A DNA stretch of 64,000 bases, from NCBI RefSeq assembly GCF_030563405.1, contig NZ_CP130749.1:434001-498000 (forward strand). The letters run 5' to 3'. Each line of letters begins with the position of its first letter. Within the stretch, counting starts at the first letter, position 1. This document shows, in pieces, positions 44,375 through 53,855 of this stretch. Position numbers and translations under genes: made by a program. The notes beneath the pieces were generated by a model. It did not search any database and was not told the DNA's origin. It worked only from the letters and a program-made list of their open reading frames with translations. The stretch comes from Vibrio sp. SNU_ST1. GTDB lineage: Bacteria; Pseudomonadota; Gammaproteobacteria; Enterobacterales; Vibrionaceae.

Positions 44375-45598
44375 TTAACCCGCAGCAACCTGCATAATCA
44401 GACCACAGATGTAAGCGCCGTATGTACCGAGTGCATAGCCAAGTACCGCCATAAGGATACCTACTGGTGCCAAAGCTGGGTGGAATGCCGCTGCTACGAT
44501 AGGAGCCGATGCTGCGCCGCCTACGTTAGCTTGGCTACCTACAGCCATGAAGAACAATGGTGCACGTATTAGCTTTGCCATCACAATCATTAGAATGGCA
44601 TGGATAGTTAACCATGTGATACCAATGAAGAAGTAACCTGGGTTGTCTAGGATAGCCGTCACATCCATTTGCATACCGATGGTTGCCACTAGGATGTAGA
44701 TGAACGCTGAGCCCACTTTCGATGCGCCACTGTGCTCAAGGCTACGTGTTGATTTGAAGCATGAAGCGATAAGCGCGAACGTTGTCACCATTACAATCAA
44801 CCAGAAGAAACCAGACGTTAGGCTGTATTTCGAAAGCTCTGGAGCGTTGGTTGAGATCCACGGTGCAATCATGTCACTGAATAAGTGAGCCAAACCTGTT
44901 AAACCAAAAGCAATTGCTGTGATCTTCATGAGATCGGTTGTCGTTGTTGGGCGAGCGTTCTCTTCTTGGTATTTAGAAACTGTCTCTTTTAGCTCTTCGA
45001 TAGATGATGTGTCTGCTTTTAACCATGCGTCAATCTTCTTCTGACGACCTGCCATGATAAGTAACACGGCCATCCAAATGTTGGCACAGATAACATCAAC
45101 GGTAATCATTGCAGAGAAGAGTTGGTCATCAACCTCAAACACTTCTTTCATTGCTGCTTGGTTCGCACCGCCGCCAATCCAAGAACCTGCAACGGTTGTT
45201 AGGCCGCGCCATACGTCGCCAGATACAAGGTCAGGGTTAACTTGGTCGATAATTAGAATCGCTAAAGGCCCACCAATGATGATGCCGACAGTACCGGTTA
45301 GGAACATGATGACGGCTTTTGAGCCAAGGCCGAAGATTTTACGTAGATCTGCTGAGATGATCAGTAGAACGAGTGCGCTTGGTAATAGGTAACGACTTGC
45401 AACGAAGTACAGCTTAGAGTTTGATGCGTCGATAATGCCTAAACTGTTTAATAGAGAAGGAACAAAGTAACAGAGCAATAGACCCGGAACGAACGAGTAG
45501 AATTTTTTCAGTGCGCTATTTTGGCTACTTTCCGTGATAAAAACACCGCCAAGAATAACAGCTAACATGCCCATTATTACAGCATCATTAGTAATCAT
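44375..45598 (-). CDS. DUF819-family membrane protein (YjcL-like)
   Basis: A 407-residue polytopic inner-membrane protein of the DUF819 family, with about ten to eleven helices. Recognisable parts are SFVPGLLLCYFVPSLLNSLG, the central GSWIGGGANQAAMKEVFEV and the C-terminal GSQANVGGAASAPIVAAAFH. The two glycine-rich re-entrant-like segments resemble sodium-coupled carboxylate or glutamate carriers, so a transport role is likely, with substrate unknown. A perfect 10+1+10 palindrome lies 72 bp upstream, pointing to a dedicated regulator. Confidence 0.8.
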   Translation of the reverse strand: MITNDAVIMGMLAVILGGVFITESSQNSALKKFYSFVPGLLLCYFVPSLLNSLGIIDASNSKLYFVASRYLLPSALVLLIISADLRKIFGLGSKAVIMFLTGTVGIIIGGPLAILIIDQVNPDLVSGDVWRGLTTVAGSWIGGGANQAAMKEVFEVDDQLFSAMITVDVICANIWMAVLLIMAGRQKKIDAWLKADTSSIEELKETVSKYQEENARPTTTTDLMKITAIAFGLTGLAHLFSDMIAPWISTNAPELSKYSLTSGFFWLIVMVTTFALIASCFKSTRSLEHSGASKVGSAFIYILVATIGMQMDVTAILDNPGYFFIGITWLTIHAILMIVMAKLIRAPLFFMAVGSQANVGGAASAPIVAAAFHPALAPVGILMAVLGYALGTYGAYICGLIMQVAAG

Positions 45599-45669
45599 TA
45601 TTATATCTCCTTTAAGGTGAGCGCAAAGGTCTCACTTTTTGAATTGCAGGACTATACCGATAACTTTTA

Positions 45670-45690
45670 TTAGTTACAAATTGTAACTAA
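45670..45690. promoter_or_regulatory. 21-bp perfect palindrome upstream of the DUF819 gene
   Basis: TTAGTTACAA (45670-45679), one central A, then TTGTAACTAA (45681-45690). It is 72 bp before the DUF819 start, in promoter position. The cognate regulator is not identified. Confidence 0.65.
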
Positions 45691-46065
45691 AGACATACTT
45701 TGAAATGTTTATGTTAATTCTAATGGGTTGAGTTTGTGAATGTGGCGCATTATTTATTTGTTTGATGAATGGTTTGGGCGGGGCTTGTGCCGTGTGTTTG
45801 GATATATGCAATGTAACTCAAGCGTTAGAGGATGGTCGATACGAATTGGGTCGATGCTAGAATTGTTGGAATGAGTGCATATATAGCCATGTTTGAGGTG
45901 TGGTTTATGCAAGATTGGAATGTTTCAATAATGTAAAAAGATAACTTACTTTTGCTATGTGGTCAGAAATTAAAAATTTTAGATAGATCACATAAATCTG
46001 CCGGATTACGAATTCTAGCACCTACTCTCGTGCTCATTTGACGTTTTGTAGGGGCTGAATGAAAG
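45691..46065. other. Intergenic stretch without a gene
   Basis: AT-rich sequence between the DUF819 promoter and the kefB terminator. I saw no credible open frame, RNA gene or repeat. Confidence 0.5.
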
Positions 46066-46091
46066 AAAAAGCGGCTTAATCGCCGCTTTTT
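46062..46091 (-). terminator. Intrinsic terminator of kefG-kefB
   Basis: AAAAAGCGGC (46066-46075) pairs perfectly with GCCGCTTTTT (46082-46091) around 6 bases; the minus strand continues TTTTTCTTTC. Confidence 0.9.
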
Positions 46092-46129
46092 GATAGATGC
46101 TTATCTAGTGTTGTTATTTAGAGTACTGT

Positions 46130-48055
46130 TTAGGACTCCTCTTCCTCAAAGCCGTCGGCATAGCCCTTCGGCGGTGGTGTCCAACCACGTTCAGAGTGAG
46201 AGTGCTTATCTGAGCGGTCTTTTTTCATATCTTCTTTCATCGCTTCTTCTAGATGAATAAAGATTTGTCGGTAGTTGTTGTCGTAGCGTGGGTTCTCTTC
46301 CGCTTCAGACCAAGCTTGGAAAAGCTTTTCAGACTTACGGCTTTCAACACGCTGATACGTTGATTTTTGCTGCTCAACGAAAAATGGGTGGTGGCCTAAA
46401 GAGCGCAAGGCTTCTGCGCCCATTTCGAGTGCTGAGTGGTAGGTTTCTGATTCTACAAAATCTGCCCCCGCTTCTCTTAGGCGATAGCTGTGACCACGGT
46501 CGAATGCGCGGGCTAAGATCTTCACATCAGGGTAGGTGTGTTTAACGTACTTAACCAATTCAACGCTTGAGTCTTGGTTATCGATAGCTACAACTAACAT
46601 CGCTGCTTCTTCGATACCTGCGGTATGTAATAAGTCGTGACGAGTCGCATCACCAAAGTAAGACTTAATATTGATTGAGCGTAGTAAATCTACTTGGTTG
46701 GCCTGATGATCCAGTACCACCGTATTGACATCATTTGACACCAACAAGCGGTTAACGATTTGACCGAATCGGCCAATACCCGCAATGATAACGGTACCTT
46801 TCTCTTCGATAGTATCGGCTTCTCGGTCGTTAGATTTTTGTTCGTAACGAGGTAAAATGACCTTATCAAATAAAATGAACAGACCTGGTGTTAGGAACAT
46901 TGAAAGGGCAACAACTAGCGACAGAGTTTGGACTATATCAGCAGGTAATACGTGGTTTTGAGCCGAGAAACTCAAGAGTACAAAACCAAATTCACCGGCT
47001 TGCGCTAAGCTCAACGTGAACAACCATCGGTCGCTATTTTTTATTTTAAAGATCAGCGCCAGTGTAAACAGTACCAAGGCTTTAAGTGCCATGACGCCCA
47101 GTGTTAAACCAATGATTAAACCAAAGTCGTTGAATAGAACATCAAAGTTGATGCCCGCACCAACGGTAATAAAGAACAAGCCGAGTAGCAGCCCTTTAAA
47201 CGGGTCGATATTAGACTCAAGTTCGTGGCGAAATTCACTGTTAGCCAATACCACACCCGCAAGGAAGGTACCCAAAGCCGGTGATAGGCCGACTAGGCTC
47301 ATCAGTGCAGCAATACCAATGACCAACATCAGTGCCGTTGCTGTAAAGATCTCACGCAGACCTGAGCTTGCCACAAAGCGGAATAGTGGACGACTTAAGA
47401 AGTGCCCACCGACAACAACAATCGCAATAGATGCCGTGATCACAAGGCCATAAGCCCAACCGGGTAGGCCAGCAACGAGACTTAATTCTTCATGGTGATC
47501 AGAAGCCGAAACGACCGCGCTTTGTGCAGCTTCGATTAATTCTGGCAACGCCAATAGAGGGATAAACGCCAACATAGGGATGACGGCAATATCTTGAAAC
47601 AGTAAGACCGAGAAAGCGTTCTTGCCGCCTTCTGTTTTGGACAACCCTTTTTCATTGAATGTTTGTAGAACAATCGCGGTTGATGACAGTGCAAAGATCA
47701 AACCGATGGTAAGCGCGATCGTCCAGGGCTGCCCGAAGAATAGGGCAATACCCATAACAATCGCAGTGGTGCCACCAACTTGCAACCCTCCAAGACCCAT
47801 AAGTCGGTTTCTCATTGCCCAAAGCATTTTCGGTTCAAGTTCAAGCCCGACTAAGAACAGCATCATGACCACACCGAATTCAGCAAAGTGTTGAATGGTT
47901 GTAGTCTCTTCGCCAACTAAGCCAATAATTGGACCAATCACTACACCGGCAATCAGGTAACCGAGCACAGAACCGAGGCCAAGTCTCTTGGCGATAGGGA
48001 CAGCGATGACTGCCGCGAGCAAATAGATAAATGCTTGTAGAAAATATCCTGTCAT
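46130..48055 (-). CDS. kefB: Glutathione-regulated potassium/proton antiporter KefB-like (CPA2 family)
   Basis: A 641-residue CPA2 antiporter. The N-terminal 380 residues hold about twelve to thirteen helices (GSVLGYLIAGVVIGPIIGL; SSTAIVLQTFNEKG). A cytoplasmic RCK/TrkA-N domain follows (about 410-530) with the nucleotide-binding GIGRFGQIVNRLL and FGDATRHDLL. The hydrophilic tail ends in acidic residues and is longer than in E. coli KefB (601). The ancillary subunit is encoded 3 bp upstream, which supports KefB/C rather than another CPA2 protein. It acidifies the cell to protect against electrophiles. Confidence 0.85.
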   Translation of the reverse strand: MTGYFLQAFIYLLAAVIAVPIAKRLGLGSVLGYLIAGVVIGPIIGLVGEETTTIQHFAEFGVVMMLFLVGLELEPKMLWAMRNRLMGLGGLQVGGTTAIVMGIALFFGQPWTIALTIGLIFALSSTAIVLQTFNEKGLSKTEGGKNAFSVLLFQDIAVIPMLAFIPLLALPELIEAAQSAVVSASDHHEELSLVAGLPGWAYGLVITASIAIVVVGGHFLSRPLFRFVASSGLREIFTATALMLVIGIAALMSLVGLSPALGTFLAGVVLANSEFRHELESNIDPFKGLLLGLFFITVGAGINFDVLFNDFGLIIGLTLGVMALKALVLFTLALIFKIKNSDRWLFTLSLAQAGEFGFVLLSFSAQNHVLPADIVQTLSLVVALSMFLTPGLFILFDKVILPRYEQKSNDREADTIEEKGTVIIAGIGRFGQIVNRLLVSNDVNTVVLDHQANQVDLLRSINIKSYFGDATRHDLLHTAGIEEAAMLVVAIDNQDSSVELVKYVKHTYPDVKILARAFDRGHSYRLREAGADFVESETYHSALEMGAEALRSLGHHPFFVEQQKSTYQRVESRKSEKLFQAWSEAEENPRYDNNYRQIFIHLEEAMKEDMKKDRSDKHSHSERGWTPPPKGYADGFEEEES

Positions 48056-48058
48056 GAT

Positions 48059-48673
48059 CTAACCTCTGCTCATCATTTCATCAACGTAGTGATTTAGCTT
48101 GTCAGCCTTGCTTGCTTTTTTAAGGTCGACTTCGCCAGCAACAAAAGCTTCTAAAAGCACTTTATAGCTATTTACGTGATCTTGAATTCGATTTTCTTCC
48201 AACGCAGTACGTGAACCAAACAAAGCCAATGGGGCCAAGTAGTTCATGCCGCACAAAGAAGCGGTTTGTTCGATTGGGTGAAGCAGCTCTCGTATGGTGA
48301 AATGGTTATAGCCATCAGTTTGATAAGCATCTTTCTTGCCGCCAGCGGTGATACTGCATAACAAGCTTTTACCTTGCAGTTCATTACCGTCGGTGCCGTA
48401 GGCAAATCCGTATTCTAGAACAAGGTCTTGCCACTCTTTAAGAATCGCGGGTGTTGAGTACCAATATAGTGGGAATTGAAAAATGATAATGTCATGGTCC
48501 AACAGGCGTTTCTGTTCACGATCGATATTGATCTTGAAGGTCGGGTATTCAGCATAAAGGTCGACACAGGTGACGCCTTCAATACGCTTGGCTTGCTCAA
48601 ATAAGGGTTTATTAGCTTCAGAGCGATGCTGAGAAGGGTGGGCGAATAGCACCAAGACTCGATTTTTCGACAT
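48059..48673 (-). CDS. kefG: KefB ancillary NAD(P)H oxidoreductase (KefG/KefF type)
   Basis: A 204-residue flavodoxin-fold quinone-reductase family protein: KNRVLVLFAHPSQHRSEANK at the start, then IIFQFPLYWYSTPAILKEWQD and CSITAGGKKDAYQTDG. The start at 48673 is chosen because AAAGAGGG precedes it by about 5 bp and the family begins there. A frame extending 18 codons upstream lacks a ribosome site. It binds and activates the KefB antiporter and may sense redox state through FMN. It is the first gene of the operon, 3 bp before kefB. Confidence 0.87.
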   Translation of the reverse strand: MSKNRVLVLFAHPSQHRSEANKPLFEQAKRIEGVTCVDLYAEYPTFKINIDREQKRLLDHDIIIFQFPLYWYSTPAILKEWQDLVLEYGFAYGTDGNELQGKSLLCSITAGGKKDAYQTDGYNHFTIRELLHPIEQTASLCGMNYLAPLALFGSRTALEENRIQDHVNSYKVLLEAFVAGEVDLKKASKADKLNHYVDEMMSRG

Positions 48674-48977
48674 ATAGCCCTCTTTGTCCATTAACGAATA
48701 ATATTTATTGGAATTATAGATATACAATAATAGAAGAATGGTTGAACAACAACGAATTAGCCCATACTTCTCTATTTAGATGCGTGTGTTTTTCGGTGCT
48801 TAATTATATAAAGCATCAATCAATTTGAGTATTTCCGACACAAGGTGCTGATGACTGAGTAAAACTTATTATTCACGAATAGTAAAAGCGAATATGGGCA
48901 TTTTATGCCACCTTTGGCGGGGTACGTAAATAATTCAATAACCCTACATAGAACAACAATGAATAAAGGAAAAAACT

Positions 48978-50054
48978 ATGAGCATGGACTTGCGTCAACA
49001 ATGTGATTTGTTGCTTTCTGGTCACTTAGAACCGACTCCAGCACAAACATTCGCTCAGATGGCTGAATGGTGTGAAACACATAATGTGAGCCATGATAGC
49101 TATGGTGATGGTGAGTTTATCGAGAGCTTTGAGAACAAGGTTGCAGAGCTGCTTGGTTATGAAGCCGCTGTGTTTGTGATTACCGGAACCATGAACCAAC
49201 CAACAGCATTGGAAATTGCGTGCCAAGAGAAAAGAAATCCTGTGGTGGCGATGCATGAGTCGAGTCATATTATACGTCATGAACGCCAAGGGTATCAGCT
49301 CCAAAACCGCTTCAACGTACTGCCTGTTGGCAACGTATTTCGCACTTGGAATGTTGATGACTTAAAGGCGTGGCCTGATGAGATTGCCGCTGCTTTGTAT
49401 GAACTGCCTATGCGTGAAATTGGCGGTCAATTACCTGAATGGGAAGAGCTTGAAGCCATCAAACAGTACTGCAAAGAACAATCGATTCATCTGCATATGG
49501 ATGGTGCTCGTTTGTGGGAGTGCGGCGCGTATTATCAAAAGCCATATAGCGAGATTGCTAAGGGGTTCGATACGGCTTATGTTTCGCTGTACAAAGGATT
49601 AAACGGTCTTGGGGGGTCACTCCTATTAGGTGACAAGGCTTTCGTAGCAAAAGCATCGGCATGGATGAAGCGTCAGGGCGGAAATGTTTATCATCGCACG
49701 CCTTACGTGGTTTCGGCAGCAATGCAGTTTGATGAGCGATTAGCTTTGATGCCATCACTGTTTGAGCGAACAAAGCAGATCTATCAAATCTTACAAGATT
49801 ACCCGCAGTTCAAAGTGAATCCGCAGCAACCCCAGGTAAACATGCTTCACCTCTATTTACCCGTGAGTTTTGAGGATGGCATCATCCTGCGCGACAATAT
49901 AGCTAATAAGCACAAGGTTTGGATAGGAAACCCAGCGTTTTGCGAGTTGCCAAACCAATGTAAGATTGAGTGGTATGTTGGTGATAACTTATTAAAGTTG
50001 CCAGATCATGAGTTGATCGATGTACTGGATTTTATTGCAGAGGAACTGATTTAA
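48978..50054 (+). CDS. Threonine-aldolase-like PLP enzyme (beta-eliminating lyase family)
   Basis: A 358-residue PLP-dependent fold-type I enzyme. It has the features of low-specificity threonine aldolases: YGDGEFIESFENKVAELLG, the PLP aspartate segment HLHMDGARLWECGAYY, and the PLP lysine in SLYKGLNGLGGS (about residue 212). Pairwise details differ from LtaE, so the exact reaction (threonine or another beta-hydroxy amino acid to glycine plus aldehyde) is not certain. The start has AAAGGA about 8 bp upstream. It is not near the kbl-tdh operon and has its own terminator. Confidence 0.8.
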   Translation: MSMDLRQQCDLLLSGHLEPTPAQTFAQMAEWCETHNVSHDSYGDGEFIESFENKVAELLGYEAAVFVITGTMNQPTALEIACQEKRNPVVAMHESSHIIRHERQGYQLQNRFNVLPVGNVFRTWNVDDLKAWPDEIAAALYELPMREIGGQLPEWEELEAIKQYCKEQSIHLHMDGARLWECGAYYQKPYSEIAKGFDTAYVSLYKGLNGLGGSLLLGDKAFVAKASAWMKRQGGNVYHRTPYVVSAAMQFDERLALMPSLFERTKQIYQILQDYPQFKVNPQQPQVNMLHLYLPVSFEDGIILRDNIANKHKVWIGNPAFCELPNQCKIEWYVGDNLLKLPDHELIDVLDFIAEELI

Positions 50055-50063
50055 TTCGAACTG

Positions 50064-50097
50064 AAATGGATATAGGAAAGAGGTCCAGTATCCATTT
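50064..50097. terminator. Terminator-like inverted repeat
   Basis: AAATGGATA (50064-50072) pairs exactly with TATCCATTT (50089-50097), between the aldolase gene and the convergent small gene. The loop is 16 bases with only a short T tail. Confidence 0.5.
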
Positions 50098-50121
50098 ATT
50101 CAGCTAGGACAACAGGGTTGG

Positions 50122-50262
50122 TTACATATACTGATTGATGTATACGTCGACCAAAAACATGAATACAGGCACCGTGCTGAGAAGTCCGAAGAAGACGATT
50201 GGCACCCAGTTTTTCATTTTCTTTTTAGGTTGCTCAGTGTTGTTCATAAATTCGGCCTTCAT
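50122..50262 (-). CDS. Small single-span membrane protein (46 or 41 residues)
   Basis: A short gene reading MKAEFMNNTEQPKKKMKNWV, then PIVFFGLLSTVPVFMFLVDV and YINQYM. A basic head (KPKKKMK region) precedes one hydrophobic helix (about residues 20-40). The second ATG (50247) has AAGG 8 bp upstream and is the better start, giving 41 residues. Codon use and amphipathic layout look like a real protein. It faces the aldolase gene. Function unknown. Confidence 0.6.
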   Translation of the reverse strand: MKAEFMNNTEQPKKKMKNWVPIVFFGLLSTVPVFMFLVDVYINQYM

Positions 50263-50492
50263 TAGTTGTTGTAGCTGTTTAGCTTCGTGGTACTAAAATC
50301 TAAGAGCATGGTATCAAATAAAATCGATGAGCCCTATGCGGATTTGGCGTTTCGTGGTGTGTATCAATCACATTAAATGTAAGTGATTCATAAAAGGTTC
50401 ATAAAGACTCAATAATAATGAACCTATTAGAACAAGTATTGCCTTATTCGGCATATGAAATTAACAGCATTCAAAGATTTGGAGAAGACAAC

Positions 50493-50927
50493 ATGAGAAC
50501 AATAGGAAACATCATTTGGTTTCTGTTTGGTGGCGTATTTATGGGACTGGCTTGGTGGTTCTTCGGACTGCTCGCATTCCTCACCATCGTTGGTATCCCA
50601 TGGGGTAGAGCGTGTTTTGTAATGGGTAATTTTTCATTCTTCCCATTCGGTCAAGAAGCGATTTCACGTGATGAATTGACGAATGAAACAGACATCGGTA
50701 CCAGCCCACTAGGTATGATTGGTAACATCATTTGGTTCTTATTTGCAGGAATCTGGTTGGCGATTGGTCACATCATGTCAGCAGTGGCGTGTTTCATTAC
50801 TATCATTGGTATTCCGTTTGCGATTCAGCATCTTAAGCTAGCGGTTATCTCATTGGCGCCAATCGGCAAAACGGTTGTCGACAAGCGTGAAGCAGAAGCG
50901 GCACGAGTAAGAAACTACAAAGGTTAA
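50493..50927 (+). CDS. yccF: YccF-family inner-membrane protein
   Basis: A 144-residue membrane protein with two internal repeats beginning GNIIWFLFGG and GNIIWFLFAG, each giving two helices, the hallmark of the YccF/DUF307 family (148 residues in E. coli). ATG 50493 is preferred: GGAG lies 8 bp upstream, and family members begin M-R-T-(I/V). A longer frame from 50418 adds 25 unrelated residues. Function not established. Confidence 0.87.
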   Translation: MRTIGNIIWFLFGGVFMGLAWWFFGLLAFLTIVGIPWGRACFVMGNFSFFPFGQEAISRDELTNETDIGTSPLGMIGNIIWFLFAGIWLAIGHIMSAVACFITIIGIPFAIQHLKLAVISLAPIGKTVVDKREAEAARVRNYKG

Positions 50928-50956
50928 GGCTACAGCTTAAGCCTTAGTTAGAACTG

Positions 50957-50987
50957 AAAAAGCACATCACATGATGTGCTTTTTTTG
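50957..50987 (+). terminator. Intrinsic terminator of yccF
   Basis: AAAAAGCACATCA (50957-50969) pairs perfectly with TGATGTGCTTTTT (50972-50984), followed by more T. Confidence 0.9.
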
Positions 50988-51032
50988 TGCCTCGGTTCCT
51001 ATCTCACTATGCCCGCATCTCACAAACACTAA

Positions 51033-51107
51033 CTAGACGCTAGTGGGCTAGACACTGTTTAACTAGATATTATTTAGCTAGATATTGTTTAATTAAACAT
51101 TGTTGAA
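51033..51107 (-). repeat. Five 15-bp tandem repeats over the stop codon of the outer-membrane protein gene
   Basis: Exact 15-bp units begin at 51033, 51048, 51063, 51078 and 51093. On the minus strand they read TTCAACAATGTTTAA (coding end, FNNV-stop), TTAAACAATATCTAG, CTAAATAATATCTAG, TTAAACAGTGTCTAG and CCCACTAGCGTCTAG. Every unit closes with a stop codon in the gene's frame. Confidence 0.88.
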
Positions 51108-52016
51108 CAGAACTTCAAGTCGAAGAGTGATGTTGGCTTCTTCGGTATGTTTCTCATAGGGATTTCGTTCCCATTGATAGCGCGGAATCAGTTCGTAGAA
51201 TAGCCACTCTTTCCAAATGTTTTCTCGGTAGGTTATCGACACCTGTGAATATTCGTAGTGGTTATACGGTTCGCTGGTTGCTGTGATTGTGGCGCTGTAT
51301 TGCAGAGCTTGGTCTTGAGAAAGGTAGTGATACAAAGTTAGCCCTGTACCGTAGTCCCAGCCTTTAAGGTCGTCGTTATAACCTGCAAAGTTCGACCATC
51401 GTGCTAAGAAGTCATCACTCAAAGAAAGATCAAAATCGATATCGGTGATCTCGCCAGTTTCTTGCTTTTCTTGATACACACGTTGAGTCAGTCTGAATAC
51501 AGCATCGGTGGTGAGAGGGTAGGTAAATCGGTAGCGAGCTTCAATCCGCGGGCGCAGTGTCGCTTTAATATTGAAACTGCTATAGCCTTTGGCATACGCG
51601 TCGTAACGCAGACCAAGTGCACTCTCCAATTCTTCCGAATCTTGTGGAAAGAAATCAAAGAACTCTTCATCGCTGACAGATTCGTAGATTAATTTTAGGC
51701 GCTTACTCGCAAAGGGAAGATGTAAGCGTGCATTGAGTTTTGTTGAGTAGTCGACGTCACCACCTTCTGAGTAAATAAAATCGTTATACCAACGGACAGA
51801 GGTGCCCGCTCGAGCATCTTCGGTAATGCGATCATCAACAAAAAAGCTGTCAAACCACAGAGCGGGTTGGCAAAATTTACTGTTGAGGAAGTGGTAGGCG
51901 TTTTCGACAGGGGCGTCTTCTAAAGGCTGACTGTGGCACTCATTTCGTTCCTCTGCCTGAGCGGAGTAGGCGAAGAGTGACGCCAATAATGAGGTGTTAA
52001 CTTTCCAACGACTCAA
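51093..52016 (-). CDS. Putative outer-membrane beta-barrel protein
   Basis: A 307-residue exported protein. The signal peptide spans about residues 1-21, ending YSAQA. The mature part alternates polar and aromatic residues in many short strands (KLIYESVSDEEFFDFF, SATITATSEPYNHYEYSQVS, ITYRENIWKEWLFYELIPRY), as in outer-membrane barrels. The final strand ends LRLEVLF, followed by NNV. No named family is recognised. The terminal five codons are tandemly repeated beyond the stop. Confidence 0.65.
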   Translation of the reverse strand: MSRWKVNTSLLASLFAYSAQAEERNECHSQPLEDAPVENAYHFLNSKFCQPALWFDSFFVDDRITEDARAGTSVRWYNDFIYSEGGDVDYSTKLNARLHLPFASKRLKLIYESVSDEEFFDFFPQDSEELESALGLRYDAYAKGYSSFNIKATLRPRIEARYRFTYPLTTDAVFRLTQRVYQEKQETGEITDIDFDLSLSDDFLARWSNFAGYNDDLKGWDYGTGLTLYHYLSQDQALQYSATITATSEPYNHYEYSQVSITYRENIWKEWLFYELIPRYQWERNPYEKHTEEANITLRLEVLFNNV

Positions 52017-52159
52017 TGGAACCTATATGTCATTCTATATATTCATAGTTTGACTATAACTAAGCGAACGCAACAATGCGACTTTTTAGTGGTGAGTAGC
52101 TAGTGATTCGTCGCTCTTAGCTTGTGTGAAGATAAAGAATTGAAAGGGGCAGACAGATA

Positions 52160-52190
52160 AAAGAAAACGGGCCAGAAGGTGAACCCGTTT
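52160..52190 (-). terminator. Intrinsic terminator of the alcohol dehydrogenase gene
   Basis: AAACGGG (52165-52171) pairs with CCCGTTT (52184-52190); the minus strand continues TTCTTTTATC. It lies 62 bp after the dehydrogenase stop. Confidence 0.7.
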
Positions 52191-52252
52191 GTGTTAGCTA
52201 TTTGTTTTTAGCAAGAGCCGCGTGTTTCTAGCTCGAATAACTTGTATCTAGA

Positions 52253-53401
52253 TTACATAGCCGCTTCGAAGATCGCTGAGATTTCTTCATGAGTTGCTTG
52301 TTTAGGGTTAGTGAAACCACAAGCATCTTTTAGTGCGTTGTCAGACAGAGTCGGGATGTCTTCCAATTTAGCACCAAGTTGAGCAATACCCGTTGGGATG
52401 TTCACGTCGTTTGCTAGTTGAACAATCGCATTGATAGCTGCTTCTGCGCCTTGCTCTGCTGTCATACCTTCAACATTCACACCCATTGCTTTTGCAACAT
52501 CACGTAGACGCTCAGGACAAACTTGCGCGTTGTAGCGTTGAACGTGTGGAAGCAAGATAGCGTTACATACACCGTGTGGAAGGTCGTAGAAACCGCCCAG
52601 TTGGTGCGCCATTGCGTGAACATAGCCAAGAGAAGCGTTGTTGAATGCCATACCCGCCATGAACTGTGCGTAAGCCATTTGCTCGCGAGCTTCAATGTCT
52701 TCGCCGTGCGATACTGCTGTTCTTAGATGTGCTTGCACAAGTTCGATTGCTTTAATCGCTACAGCGTCGGTAATTGGCGTTGCTGCGATAGAAACGTAAG
52801 CTTCGATTGCGTGCGTTAATGCATCCATGCCAGTTGCAGCAGTTAATGAGGCAGGTTTAGCTAGCATTAATTCAGGGTCGTTTACTGAGATAAGCGGTGT
52901 TGTGTGCTTATCAACGATAGCCATTTTAATGTGACGAGCTTCGTCAGTAATGATACAGAAACGTGTCATTTCAGATGCCGTACCAGCCGTGGTGTTGATA
53001 GCAATCAATGGCATCATTGGCTTTTCAGATTGGTCTACGCCTTCGTAATCTGCAATCTTGCCGCCGTTAGAAGCAACCAGAGCGATGCCTTTTGCACAGT
53101 CGTGTGGAGAACCGCCACCTAGAGAAACAACAAAGTCACAATCGTTGTCAGTCAGCAATTCTAGACCATCGTTCACGTTAGTGATGGTTGGGTTTGGTTG
53201 AGTGCCGTCGAATACAACGGCGTCTACGCCGCGCTGGCTAAGAAGGTCTTGTACCTGCTTAACTACGCCAATTTGATTCAGGATCTTATCAGTAACGATT
53301 AGACCTTTTTTGAAGCCTTGGGACTGAATGCTATCAGCAGCATCTTTCAAACAGCCAGTACCCATGAAGTTGATTGTAGGGATGTAAAATGCAGTAGACA
53401 T
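52253..53401 (-). CDS. Iron-containing alcohol dehydrogenase (group III)
   Basis: A 382-residue Fe-ADH of the FucO/YiaY/AdhB group. The nucleotide-binding segment is [18 protein letters not shown] (about residues 92-109). Metal ligands are visible in [15 protein letters not shown] and [20 protein letters not shown]. Length matches the family (380-385). It interconverts alcohols and aldehydes with NAD(H). The specific alcohol is not predictable; ethanol dehydrogenases AdhB and YiaY are close in pattern. The gene is monocistronic. Confidence 0.9.
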   Translation of the reverse strand: MSTAFYIPTINFMGTGCLKDAADSIQSQGFKKGLIVTDKILNQIGVVKQVQDLLSQRGVDAVVFDGTQPNPTITNVNDGLELLTDNDCDFVVSLGGGSPHDCAKGIALVASNGGKIADYEGVDQSEKPMMPLIAINTTAGTASEMTRFCIITDEARHIKMAIVDKHTTPLISVNDPELMLAKPASLTAATGMDALTHAIEAYVSIAATPITDAVAIKAIELVQAHLRTAVSHGEDIEAREQMAYAQFMAGMAFNNASLGYVHAMAHQLGGFYDLPHGVCNAILLPHVQRYNAQVCPERLRDVAKAMGVNVEGMTAEQGAEAAINAIVQLANDVNIPTGIAQLGAKLEDIPTLSDNALKDACGFTNPKQATHEEISAIFEAAM

Positions 53402-53640
53402 TGGAAAACTCCGTTAATTATGATTTTTTAATTTCCTACATGTTGTCGGCAATCAAGTGGTCGACCATTGATCTGGAACAACTTTGATTTCGAACTACCA
53501 CTTTATGGCTAGCTGTTGTGATGGCGCTCATATAGCAATCGTTTTTATGGTTTTCTTATGTGTTTATTGTCAGTAATGGAAAGAGAACTATTGATTGATT
53601 TAAGAACAGAATGGCGATCCATGACTATGAAAAGTAAAGG

Positions 53641-53826
53641 CTATTCACTCAAAATCGGTTCAAGTTCAGTTTGTGTCGATGGTTTTCGTGAGTCATCGTT
53701 AGCTTCTATTTGTGGTTGTTGAGACTCATCGGTATCTAAGGTATCTAAGGTGTCTTCTGGTTCTTCATCATAATACTTAACAAGGAATGGGGTGAGCATG
53801 ACGGATGACGGTAAGAAGTGCTTCAT
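53641..53826 (-). CDS. Small acidic hypothetical protein
   Basis: A 61-residue frame preceded by a strong GGGAGG ribosome site 4 bp before the ATG. The N terminus is hydrophobic (MKHFLPSSVMLTPFLV), the rest very acidic and low in complexity, with DTLDTLDTD encoded by 9-bp DNA repeats. No family recognised. The 9-bp repeats could be unstable. It lies just before the 265-bp repeat element. Confidence 0.45.
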   Translation of the reverse strand: MKHFLPSSVMLTPFLVKYYDEEPEDTLDTLDTDESQQPQIEANDDSRKPSTQTELEPILSE

Positions 53827-53855
53827 GGTACCTCCCGGTACTTAAGTGTATTTTT

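Noticed and set aside
45964..46000. CRP site from TATGTGG and ATCACATA
   Set aside because: The halves are more than 20 bases apart, far beyond the N6 spacing.
53641..53826. Rejecting the 61-residue acidic frame as noise
   Set aside because: Considered, but the strong ribosome-binding site kept it in the list at moderate confidence.
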